Both the position numbers and the translations under genes were made by a program. The notes under the pieces were generated by a model. The model was not told the origin of the DNA and searched no databases. It was given only the letters and a program-made list of their open reading frames with translations. Below, one piece after another: positions 15,736 to 36,122 of a stretch of 64,000 nucleotides of DNA. This stretch comes from Elysia crispata (Eukaryota > Mollusca > Gastropoda > Plakobranchidae), in contig JAWDGP010006298.1 in assembly GCA_033675545.1 (NCBI GenBank), forward strand, positions 370,001-434,000, read 5' to 3'. Within the stretch, counting starts at the first letter, position 1. Each line of letters opens with the position of its first letter.

Positions 15736-15848
15736 ATAGGTCTTTGAAAAAGCCAACATTGCTCTTTTATTTTTTTTCGATAATAATATAAGTTTTGAGG
15801 ATTATCAAAAAAAATAAAAGAGCAATGTTGGCTTTTTCAAAGACCTAT
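15736..15848. repeat. Near-perfect inverted repeat (48-49-bp arms, 16-bp loop)
   Basis: The left arm, 15736-15784, starts ATAGGTCTTTGAAAAAGCCA. The right arm, 15801-15848, ends with its exact reverse complement, TGGCTTTTTCAAAGACCTAT. Comparing the arms base by base shows one single-base indel difference, next to the A/T run. The loop is 15785-15800. No target duplication is obvious. It could be a fold-back MITE, a recent inverted duplication, or a precursor of small RNAs if transcribed. Confidence 0.92.
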
Positions 15849-17552
15849 CATAACTTTACTAACTTGCTTTGGCATTTCCTGGGGTCGGCTGAAGGGCCAA
15901 ATAACGGATCCAAATTTTTTTATTGCTGGACCTAAACATAAATGTAGAATTTTATAATAAGATGGCAAGTAAGGTGAAACAGATTTACGCCAGTTGTAGT
16001 GGCCACTTCCTGCTGTTTTAGAACGACGATCATAAGACATAATCAGAGGTAGAAATAAATCAAGGGAGTATAAAATCATTCGGATCGAGCCTACAAAATT
16101 CCAATTCTAACGGGTCTGATTACGTCATACATCTTCCTCTCATTTGCAAAGCATCGGTTGAGCATTGTCCTGTGTAGCGAGTCCGCACAAACTAAGTAGG
16201 CTTCACGATGATCCCCGCACACAGGATGTTCACAGAGATGAAGAAAGTCAGCCTTTGTGCCAAGACTGGGAAAAAAACGTGTACGTTGCAACATCTCGCC
16301 CCACAGATCAGTGGATGTTTGAGAAAACATCCTCACAGCCAACAACTATGAAACTTGTAGGAATATTGAGAGAGGCTCTCAGAAAGTCCTTCACCTAAAA
16401 TTTTTATAGTTGGATACACTTGAAATGCCTTTAATCATAAACTTCATTACTTTGTGAAGCGTTTGCAAAGTTACTGTTAAAGATAACGAATGTAAATAAT
16501 ACACGATAAAATCGCAAGTATTGGACATTAATAAGTCAAATTATCATTCTCCTCACAGAAGACACGTAAGGTTAATATTTACAGCCTGTAACTAGTCGCC
16601 AATGCTGCGATATATAGTATTATTCTGTCCATGAATAATAAAAGATTCGGCTTTCTGAACGCTTAGCGGTAAAAGTGCTTGCACGCTCACCTTCAAGTTT
16701 GGAACAGAAATCATTTTATAAATTTCGCAGCCAGAATCTTCAAAACATAATTATGTCGTCGACTCTCTTCAAAATATGAAAAAAAAATATTGTTTTCCAT
16801 CACCTGGTGTAAATTTTTTAAGTAATAGTTACATCAATAACGTTCAAGAAATTTACTTCAAACGTGATTTTCAAATAGTTTGTGTATAGTGGACTTTGTC
16901 TCTATGATATAACATTTTTTTCGTTAAAATCATTCTTTCCATACATTCATTGGTTTTTTTTTATTGACCTATTTCATAATGGACAATTAAAAAAAAAAAA
17001 AACACAGAAAAGAATGGTGCTTTGGACAATTGGGTTAACTCAAACATTCAACCCAACTACTAAGTACATATAAATGAAAGACCGTCACCTGGATCGACCG
17101 AAACATTACTGTGGTCCATAGACTTACATCAAGTAAAGATTTTACAATGGATACAACTTTCACATTTTTTACACAAACTTCATAAAATTGATTCAGGACT
17201 AATTGGAGTTTCTGCAGCACAGAAGTAAGAAACATTTTTTTCTTTGTGCATATGTCAGTCAAAGCTAGAATAAATTAGGCATTTCAGAGATCATCCAATC
17301 CATGAAAGAGGTGGATTGTAGAAGATAATACAATAAGATAATAATTATACTCAAACACAAAATGCAACCCTTGGTATTAATTCATAAGAAGACAACAATT
17401 CTGAATATTTTAATGAAGTTACGTTACTGTTGAGATTAAACTATGATACCTTGAGAAAAGAGAAAGAAAATAACGCGCAGGTCTGCTGTGACTGCATGTT
17501 TCTTGTATGCACGTCGAAGCGTAAAAAAAAGTACAAAAATCACCTCACATAC
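15849..17552. other. Non-coding stretch with unsupported open frames
   Basis: Minus-strand frames at 15837-16079 and 16091-16345 look moderately protein-like (for example SKTAGSGHYNWRKSV and ANERKMYDVIRPVR), but they have no splice sites I trust and match nothing I recognise. They could be decayed coding or repeat sequence. The rest to 17552 is AT-rich with nothing seen. Confidence 0.4.
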
Positions 17553-17797
17553 AGCTAGATTCCTACTAGCGTGTTTATCTATCTGGGTTTTGTTACAGTT
17601 CTTCATGGATCTATAAAGGTTTTGAAACATTCTGAGGTTATACAGTAACGTTGCCTTCTGCTGTGACAATCTGGCAACGCGATCGTCCAGCCAGGCCCTT
17701 ATGTATCTATGTTCATTAAGCTGACCAGTGGAGCTAGGCGTGCCCCATGCTCCGGGGTGGTCAGGGTCATACATATAATCTCTGGTACGGTCATAAT
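17553..17797 (-). CDS. Possible internal exon, unrecognised protein
   Basis: On the minus strand the sequence ATCGTTCCACAG is a fair acceptor before 17797. Reading with two leading bases gives 81 codons to a GTATGT donor (17547-17552). Without splicing the frame runs on to a stop at 17436-17438. The translation begins with a charged, tyrosine-rich part (DYDRTRDYMYDPDHPGAWG), then RYIRAWLDDRVARLSQQKAT, probably helical. No partner exon with a matching phase was found. It lies about 6 kb downstream of gene B's stop on the same strand, so it could belong to a third minus-strand gene. I do not recognise a family. A chance open frame remains possible. Confidence 0.35.
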
Positions 17798-20700
17798 CTG
17801 TGGAACGATTTTGGTATGGTTTGAACACCAATTAGAGCCTTAACACTTGTAGAGTCCAATGTATAAAAACTAACAGAGCCCCACACAATCATGGCCACTG
17901 AATTATCATGCTCGCCACTTTGACCATCATGGATGTCTGCCGAGATTTTTCTTCTTGTTCATCGCATCAGTCTCAGTCATGGAGGTCCACGGTGAACTGG
18001 CTTCATAAGATTGGAGTATTGCCTACCACTGTAACGCAACTGAGGTCTCGAGATGCTTCGCTCATTGAACAACTTCTCAAGTCTTTGTGGACCTGCGTGT
18101 TAAATGAAGAAACTGCTTGTTTGATTTTCTTGCACATCAAGTTCACGATTTGTTAATGCATTTCTTTCACCAACAGTTTTTTATTTTTCGAAATCAAATA
18201 TGCATTGTTCTTTTATGCAGTGAACAAACTTTATCAAAATGAAGACTAATTGGTAGGCCTTTCTGTTATAAGTTTGTTAAGTTCGTGGGTAAAACTTAAA
18301 AAAAGACAGCAAAAAAAAATGCCACCATTACAATTCTATAAACGTTGCGCCTTTTTAATGTGCTTGAGTATATTAGAGCCAGAATCTAGTCCTTTTTACA
18401 ATGTTGTGTTTGGCGGTTATTTGAAATGGTTGTTTTCTCCTGGATTATGAGTAAAAAAAATCATTATTTAGGCATCATAAATAGATAAATTAAAAGCTAA
18501 CTACATCAATCTTCTAAAACCGGAACCGCATATACAAGACATTCAAAATAACTCCAATAAGAATAAACATCAAATGAGAACAACGCGCTTTATTTTTTTT
18601 CTTTCTCGAAGTTAATTGCAAAAAATAACAATCGTTAATCGTTGATCGAGCCCGTTGAAGCTGAGCTGAAAGCCAGTCTTAATGTTGTTACACAAAAATC
18701 CTTTATAGAAAATATGTCTCAATCTCATTGGCAATCGAGTATTTATTTCATCGTGTCGTTCTCCCATCAAGATGGATGTTACATTGATACTCCAACGTTT
18801 GGAATCCGTTCATTTCACTCTGCTGGGGCACAGTAATGGCGGCCAAGATAAAAGACCAGAGTCGACCTCAGCTACGAGTCTGCGACCTTCCGCTGCGTAT
18901 GGTCCTGAAACCTTGTCGTTTCAGACTGTGCCATCTTGCAAAACAAAAGACGAAGACGAGAAAAAAATATCCTCCCTAGTCCAGAAACAAGTAGAGACCT
19001 TTTCAGGCTTAACCCTGCTACATGATTCAACACGTAAGAAGATTGATTCCCCGGAAGTCATTTTCTCAGAGAATTTCTATTTTCAATGTTACAAAATAAT
19101 TGACCCTTGATGTTCTAAAACCTCGAGCGTTAATCCAATACGCTGAAGTGATAACGTGTTTTGGTGCTGCGCTGGGGTTAGATCCACTCCAGATTCCGTC
19201 CTTAAACAACGGCTCAAAGCGATGGCTCTCCAGGCATCCGGGTAGTTCCATACAGGCGTGGGGCGCAATTCAACTCTTTGTGACAACTAAATGGTGTGGA
19301 GGGCAATTCGCCTTAATGAAGACATGCTGTGCACTCTTTGCCAATTGACTCCGCGGGCGCAGAGTAAACAGGACACCCGATCTTCTGCATTGATAGGCCA
19401 AGAGTTGGGCACAAAAATCAGACTCCACTGGTGTTTGCGACTGAAGCGCCGCCACAGTTCAGAATAAATATTTATCCCGGGCCAGTCTGCCTCTGCAACA
19501 TCGTCAGGCTAAAGTGGGCAATTATTTGGCCTGTCGTAGCTGCCCTGTGTCAAGAAGCGTCCCGGCATTCCCACAGTTCATTTCCGGGTAATCTCGTGAC
19601 CTCATGCGCAGGAACAACAACCCTGTCGTCTTCCGGAAGCGGCCTGATTGGTCTCCAAGAAAGCCTGGTCTCCCCTTCAAGTATGGTTGTCTAGAGACGC
19701 CAGCGCCCTCAAACACTAAGGCCTTGAGTGGATCACTCTAGAGTTATTATGGCGGAGACAACCGCACGGAAACTTGCTTTCCATCTTCCCTTCTTTTTTC
19801 TATTTTTACTCCTCAAATTCCCTTTGAATCTTCCCTTTTCTACTCTCCTATATACTCTCGTTTTTAAATGTTTTCATTTTCTCAAATCTTGAAACTCGGA
19901 ATTTCATCTGTGATTTTTGTGGGATCAATTTCAGAATTGAATCCTTTGGCCGGGGTTGGTGTTAGGAGAGGGATTAAATAATAGTTTATCTAGTGGATTC
20001 AATTTTCAAACTCCCAAAGACAGCGCGTAACTTAGTTTTAAAAGCCATACTATTCTCTAAATTTTTTTATTTCACAAACCACTTTCTTGCGCTCTCTTAA
20101 GTTAGCCTTACTAAATCATTAAGAATGGTATCAACCGACCGGCAGTTGTGCTGCATACTTTTCGTCAAGCTAAAAGAGCACGGTAACTTTATAAATTGAT
20201 TATTAAAGATGTTTTTGATTTTCAAGATTTTGCAAAGGTATAAAAGATATTGGAATAGAAAACGGGCTCCACAAGCGCCATTGTTTCCTTAACGACATAT
20301 TTATAATAAAATGTGGAATAAGAGCGTATTCGTCTAATTTAGGGGAAAAAACTCAACCTATCGAAAAGTCAATGGACCATTTCAGTGGCAAACAGACAGG
20401 CACAGTGATGGAGCGTGAGCAGCTCAAATTAAGCTTCGTGTATCGAGCTTTGGCAGCAGCTCACACATGCCAGAAGCTCGACCACTCAGGGAGCATCATT
20501 CGAGCTATCTGCCTGGCATGGCGACGAATTTAACACTCAGTCCCGAGTCGAGAGCCTCCAGACTTTCTCTACCACCTCCCTCTCCGTGGCTCCCTTTCCT
20601 CCGGTAAACCTTCATAGTTTCATCAAACAAAACGAAGTCAGTGGTGATCGGTGTCAGGTGAGATGTGCTTCTGTGGTAGATAAACACATGGCAGGAATGT

Positions 20701-22196
20701 GTGGGCAGTGAAAAAAAAACATGTTGAAATGTTTCCCGCAAACACATTTTATATTTCTTACTCACCTTCACGATTTTTTTTTCACTAAAAAAGACAAGAA
20801 AATAGTACCAGATCGGACAATTTTTTTGCAAAAATTGAAGTTGGTACAAAAAAACATATATTGCAAAAATTATGGTGTAGAAACGTTTTTCAGGTTGCTA
20901 ACAAGTAAGAGGCAAATAGTTAAAAAGCACGACAAATTGTCGATTTAGTTTTGTTACTGTTTATGGTTTTATTACGTTCTCAACATGAACGCGAGACTGG
21001 ACAGTTCACGATAACATATTGATAGAAAACAAGAGAGGAGGAAAGAGAAGGGATGTGTGTGGAAAGTGATAGTTTAATGACACGGAGGGGCGCAGATCGT
21101 GGGCGTGTCGGGATGACAGGCTTTATTGGCGTTAATGGCGGGCGAGGGGGCGTCATTCGCACTGTTGTGACTCGGGATGCATGCCGGGTAGCGCGCGTTA
21201 GCGCCATCTTGCGTCCGCAGCGTGGAGCGTCCCTCTAATCGGCGTTTAATGGTGGAGGGCGGGGCAAGCTGTTGAGCTAAGGACGGCTTGATAGGAATCA
21301 TTCTGGTCGTGTGAGATTAATTCCCCCGGCCCTCCACGGCAACAGTGAGCCGGGTAATTGTCCGGTATGTCCACGGAGCGCCTGGGCTCCGTCTGTTGAA
21401 CAAAACAATGCGACAAGTCCCTAAGACAATACCAGCCTGCGATGTGGGATGCTGGGGATTTAAGTGACTTCTTTTGCTTCAAATACTAACAAAACTTTGT
21501 CTTTAAAAAAATGGTTTCTAATTCTTTTTTTTTTTAACTCCCATGTTGATAATCCAGACCATTGACTGTATGACTCAATAGAACCAGCATACTGTTTTAA
21601 TGTTTTGTAATAAAATGTGCTCGGGCTTAACTTGCAGCTTACGGAGGGCCTCCTCGGACCAAGCTTCTTTTCGTATTATTTGATGTCTTTTAATTTGAAG
21701 ATATATTTGCTAGAGCATCAAGAAATGTCCAACTATGGGATGAATAATAATTGTAGATTATAGTATTTGCATGATACAACATGCCATGCTCTTCTAACTT
21801 TAGCCAGCACTCCTACTGGTAAGCTAAGTTATTTTCAGAGCTCATCACAAGAATAATTCAAAACTTTGGGTCCGGAACTGTTTGCTCTTTTAATTTCGTG
21901 CGAAATAAAATAGGACTTAGACAGGTGTTTTGAAATACTGCTTCATTTTTAAGGTCTTTGGCTGCAATATCTACCTGTCTATATTTTCCCTCTTTTATCT
22001 GTTCATTGAGAGGTTGAGGGAATTCAAATTATGCATAATGAACTTTTTGGGATTTTGTCTCTTGCTTCCTTTCTATACTCACTTTCAGATTCTTTTCTTT
22101 TTTTCCCCTCGTTTTGTGTTGTATTTCATTTATTATGAAGAGCCTGTTTTTAATCTTTGGGATGTAAAAAGTATGTTTATTTGTTCTTTTTGTTGG
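17798..22196. other. Mostly non-coding, two GC-richer islands
   Basis: Islands at about 19120-19750 and 21060-21470 are GC- and CpG-richer than their surroundings. The second contains GAGATTAATTCCCC and GGCGTTAATGGCG, which look like homeodomain-type cores. Open frames at 17908-18156, 18250-18450 and 18772-19110 (plus) read plausibly, but none has paired splice sites. No repeat family was recognised. Confidence 0.4.
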
Positions 22197-22197
<1 letters not shown>

Positions 22198-22233
<36 letters not shown>

Positions 22234-22250
22234 CTTTTTTTTTTTTTTTG
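22198..22250. repeat. Poly(T) tract
   Basis: A T run of roughly 35 followed by GCC and a further T run of 17. It could be the reverse of a retroposon poly(A) tail, but no element body is recognisable beside it. Confidence 0.9.
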
Positions 22251-22496
22251 GCTTGAAATTCATGAACTTAGAAACTGTCAGCTTATACGTGGTGGATTGT
22301 AACCAAACGTTAAGTATGAATTTTGTAACATAAAATGCTATTTTCTAGAAGGCGACAACCATATTTTGTTTGATTTTACACACCCTCTTTAAAACTAAAG
22401 CTAACTGCACCAGCAAATCATCGAGTAAAAGTTTAATAATGAGAGATGCATCTATATAATCAAAGAGGAAAAAATGCCGATATATTTAATGTGAGA

Positions 22497-22921
22497 GATT
22501 CACAATCAGCTACAAGACACTACAAAAATTCTCAATACATGTCTGTGGAAGATTCACCTTTATCTTAGAATGATACAAGAGTTGTCAATGCTTTACTGTA
22601 GAGGATTCACCGTCATCTTAGAATGGTACAAGAGTTATCAATGCTTTACTGTAGAAGATTCACCGTCATCTTAGAATGGTACAAGAGTTGTCAATGCATG
22701 ACTGTAGAAGATTCACCGTCATCTTAGAATGGTACAAGAGTTGTCAATGCATGATTGTAGAGGATTCACCATCATCTTAGAATGGTACAAGAGTTGTCAA
22801 TGCATGATTGTAGAGGATTCACCGTCAGCTTAGAATGGTACAAGAGTTTTCAATGCATGGCTGTAGACGATTATTCCTTAGCTTAGAATAGTACATGACT
22901 AGCACTCTCAATACATGAAAA
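22497..22921. repeat. 53-bp minisatellite, about eight copies
   Basis: The unit starts GATTCACCGTCATCTTAGAA and ends with GCATGACTGTAGAA. Copies begin at 22551, 22604, 22657, 22710, 22763, 22816 and 22869, each exactly 53 bp apart. A diverged copy begins at about 22497 (54 bp before the next), and the copy starting at 22869 is also diverged. The middle copies differ by only a few bases, such as GCTTTACTG against GCATGACTG. Edge copies more diverged than central ones is the usual pattern of unequal exchange. Confidence 0.96.
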
Positions 22922-24167
22922 ATACACAAAAATACTAAAATTGGGAGATTTGTGTACGTCTATTTTATAGGAGAACAATGTTTATGTGGACAATAGTAAT
23001 ATACAATGGCGATTTGAAATTACAAATACTTAGGGATATTCAATTTATTAGGTACCGGTAATACTCTTCTGATATAAGCAAAATTTAATGATGTGGTAAC
23101 ATTTTTGAAACATTAGCGTCAGCAATTAAAAAATAAGCATAGCATAACATCGTGTAGCTGCAAATATATTAATAGAATATTTTTTTAACAATGTACATTT
23201 ATATTTTTTCCGCCCAGCAACAAGCACAAACTTGAGTTTCTGTTAGTTTTTTCCCCTTTTTTATTCAATTTAAAAGGTATCTGCTGAATCGACATTTGAA
23301 AAATTTAATAGTAACGGCATGTACATGTACATGGGAAGTAAAAATTATGTTATTTTCATCATCTTGCATAAAGGATGTCGCTGTGGAGTAGGATGGCCAA
23401 GATGTTGATAGTGAGTGTGATGAAGATGATCATAATGTCGATGAAGATGAAAAAGACGGTTATGAAAATGATAATGATTATGATTTATCATGAAAATGGT
23501 ACTGCTGCTGCTACTGATGCGGCTGTTGATGATGATGATAATGATGATGATCCCGTTATGACATGTATCGTAACAATTTTCTATCTACGTTTTGCTCAAG
23601 GCAGAGACTGTCTTATCCTTCTCCAAACACTACATAGACTCATGGACCTGCGGAAGAAAAGAGTTGACCATAGAGTACAATTGCAGCAGTTGGCTTGATG
23701 CTTCCTTTCCATAAATCGTTACATTCTTCAAGATTAACCGGAACTTTCAGGTATTTTCGAAGCACAAATCACCTCTAACAAAGCTTCGGTCATTTGCAGC
23801 CCTCGATTTCATTTAAGTTCTCGTTCTGCTTAAGAAATGAATGCTATCAGTTTGAGAGAGTCTATCTCGTAATAATAACATACGACATGAGCAACAGGGC
23901 CAGAGTTCAAGACTCACTCCCGTCTCTCATAGAGCTATAATTTGGTGCAATACAAGGTGAAAGGAGGACGATACTCGAGAAAGAACGGAGTCAAGCGGAT
24001 TTAAAAGAGTACACAGTGAAGCAAGCAGATAGAGCCTCATATAGTAAATGATTTAGATCAATGCTGCCTTTAGCAGGGACTTCAATGTCTTTCAGAAAAT
24101 TATCTCTGTGTGTGGATCCAACATGTCATCATACTTTGATTTTCTGAGCAGGTTGTTCGTGACAGGG
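22922..24167. other. 3' flank of gene B
   Basis: AT-rich, with an imperfect GAT-rich tract at 23385-23560 that yields methionine/aspartate-rich junk frames. A minus-strand AATAAA lies near 23258-23263 and could serve gene B. A strong minus-strand acceptor-like sequence, CTCTTTTCTTCCGCAG, lies just above 23650; if used from a donor late in gene B it would add only a very short alternative C-terminus. Confidence 0.35.
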
Positions 24168-34033
<9,866 letters not shown>

Positions 34034-35260
34034 GTTGTATAAGACATTAATTTAAATCATTTCTGGGTTTGTTCACGGACGTGAGGGTCGGCTAGACTCG
34101 ATCAACTATTGATAGGCCTCGCACCTTTAAAAATGTTTGAGCCTATTTTTTTTTAGTGTGACTCAGTCGTGACTAAAAACTTCCAGATAGGATTGTTACA
34201 CCAGAGATAGTAAAGATTTCTCAGCCACTGGACAATGTGGCTTCAAAGCCGGAAGTGCTGAATCTACGGCGAACATCCCAGGAAAGCCACGAAACATACG
34301 AGTTTTCCTTTTTATTCCCTTTTAATACGATTTTATTTCCCATCTTAAATACCACTAAGTCTTCCTTTAATCCAGCACTCCTTGCTGACTGGATTAACTT
34401 TTTAATGAGGATAACATTAAGTAAACACTACTCTAGTTTGATCTATCGCTTTAGATAGAGAACCCAACCCAGGATCTCCAGGGCTGCATTCAGTGGAATT
34501 TTTGTTCAGAGGTTTATTTTCAATGGAAGCCATTTAGAGGCGACGAAGTCTGGGTGCTTCAAACAGGCGCTTGAGTGTTCAAGATGGAATCAGCGTATGT
34601 GGAGAAAGAAACTCGGAGAGGCCCAATCTTTACAGTAGTAGATTATTTCCCCTTGCTCTGACTCTTGCTTTGAGGTTTGTCGTGTTGTGGCCCAGTTAGG
34701 CCAGATCTCCTCCGTACAGAGCGATTGTTATTTTTTGGCCAGAAGGGCGACGAGTTGGGCCTGCTTCACAGTTGTCCTGACAAAAGCTGCTGCGATCTTA
34801 TTTCTAAAATAAATATTAGGCTCTGTTTCGCCTTTGATGTTGTTGTTAGCAAAATATTCGAGGTCTGTAAGGAAAGACCGTCGTAAAAGGGCCAGGAGCT
34901 CAGAGAGACGCAGATCGTCACGTGACTCCCTCTACTCCAAAGGACACCTACTGGTCGAGCCTTGTGGAGGCGCACGGCTCACATTCCAGCCTGGTGTGAT
35001 TTCAACCCAACAAAAATAAACAAAGTTCTTGCCTTTAGCCTACACAATATATTACACCTTTGATAGATGAGAACCATCGTCAGCTTTTCAACTAGTCTCT
35101 TTCAACTGGAAAAAAAAAACAGAACAGGTAAAAAATGTAGCAACTTATTGATTCTGACAAGTAATACATTTTTCGGCAAAAAATGAAAAGAAAATAACTG
35201 AAAAAAAATCAACTACTAGGAGAGTAGTATAAGTAATATTACAGCAACAATAACAACAAC
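34034..35260. other. 5' flank of gene B
   Basis: The presumed promoter side of gene B. A moderately GC-richer segment lies at 34470-35000, with frames on both strands but no splice support. No TATA-like element placed convincingly before the start was seen. Confidence 0.35.
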
Positions 35261-35261
35261 A

Positions 35262-35536
<275 letters not shown>

Positions 35537-35807
35537 AAAGAAGAATATGTCTTTAGATGTTAAATTCTCTTTTTCCTGGTGCAATCAGTTTTTGTGCAAA
35601 TTCTTAGATATCTTTCTGCGGTAATCCAACAAGTCGTAAAGAGGAAATAAAAAAAAAATGGTCGATTTATTGTTTCAAATATTTTCTCTCCCTTCCTTAA
35701 GCAGATAAAATTTGCCCGAAACATGTTAGTTTTTTGTGTTGTTTTGTTTAGTTTTGGTTTGCTTTTGCTTTGTTTTGTTTTTTTGTTCTTTTTGGTTTTC
35801 TTTTTCT

Positions 35808-35813
35808 TTTTCT

Positions 35814-35844
<31 letters not shown>

Positions 35845-36034
35845 GGTAGTTACAGTACCTAGAAATGACAGGTAATAATTTAAGTGTCGATCAAGCTGAC
35901 AACGCCAGAGTATTTGATTTGGTTGTTGTCGTAGGAAGCGCCCGTATCTGTATCTCTGATTCCCTCTCAAAGTCCCGTCTGGACCAACACACAGGGGCCG
36001 ATGACCAGGCTCACAGTAATTTCTCTCTTTTTCC

Positions 36035-36098
<64 letters not shown>

Positions 36099-36122
36099 AT
36101 CTTTCTATCTCTCTCCCTCTCA
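35808..36122. repeat. Poly(T) tract and (TC)n microsatellite
   Basis: A T run at about 35812-35839 lies before non-repetitive DNA, and a (TC)n array runs 36029-36122 with a TGTATATCTTTCTAT break. Confidence 0.9.

Noticed and set aside
15837-16345. Decayed transposase or gene next to the hairpin
   Set aside because: Protein-like words occur, but no catalytic motif, target duplication or family match could be seen.
17908-18156. Plus-strand frame opposite and next to the orphan exon
   Set aside because: Reads plausibly but has no splice support and competes with a minus-strand exon-like reading of the same bases.
18772-19110. 112-codon plus-strand frame with natural composition
   Set aside because: It has an ATG but no promoter, splice or family evidence; equally protein-like frames occur on the other strand nearby.
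22497-22921. CRISPR-like regular repeats
   Set aside because: Repeats are directly adjacent 53-bp units with no unique spacers, in eukaryotic DNA; this is a minisatellite.
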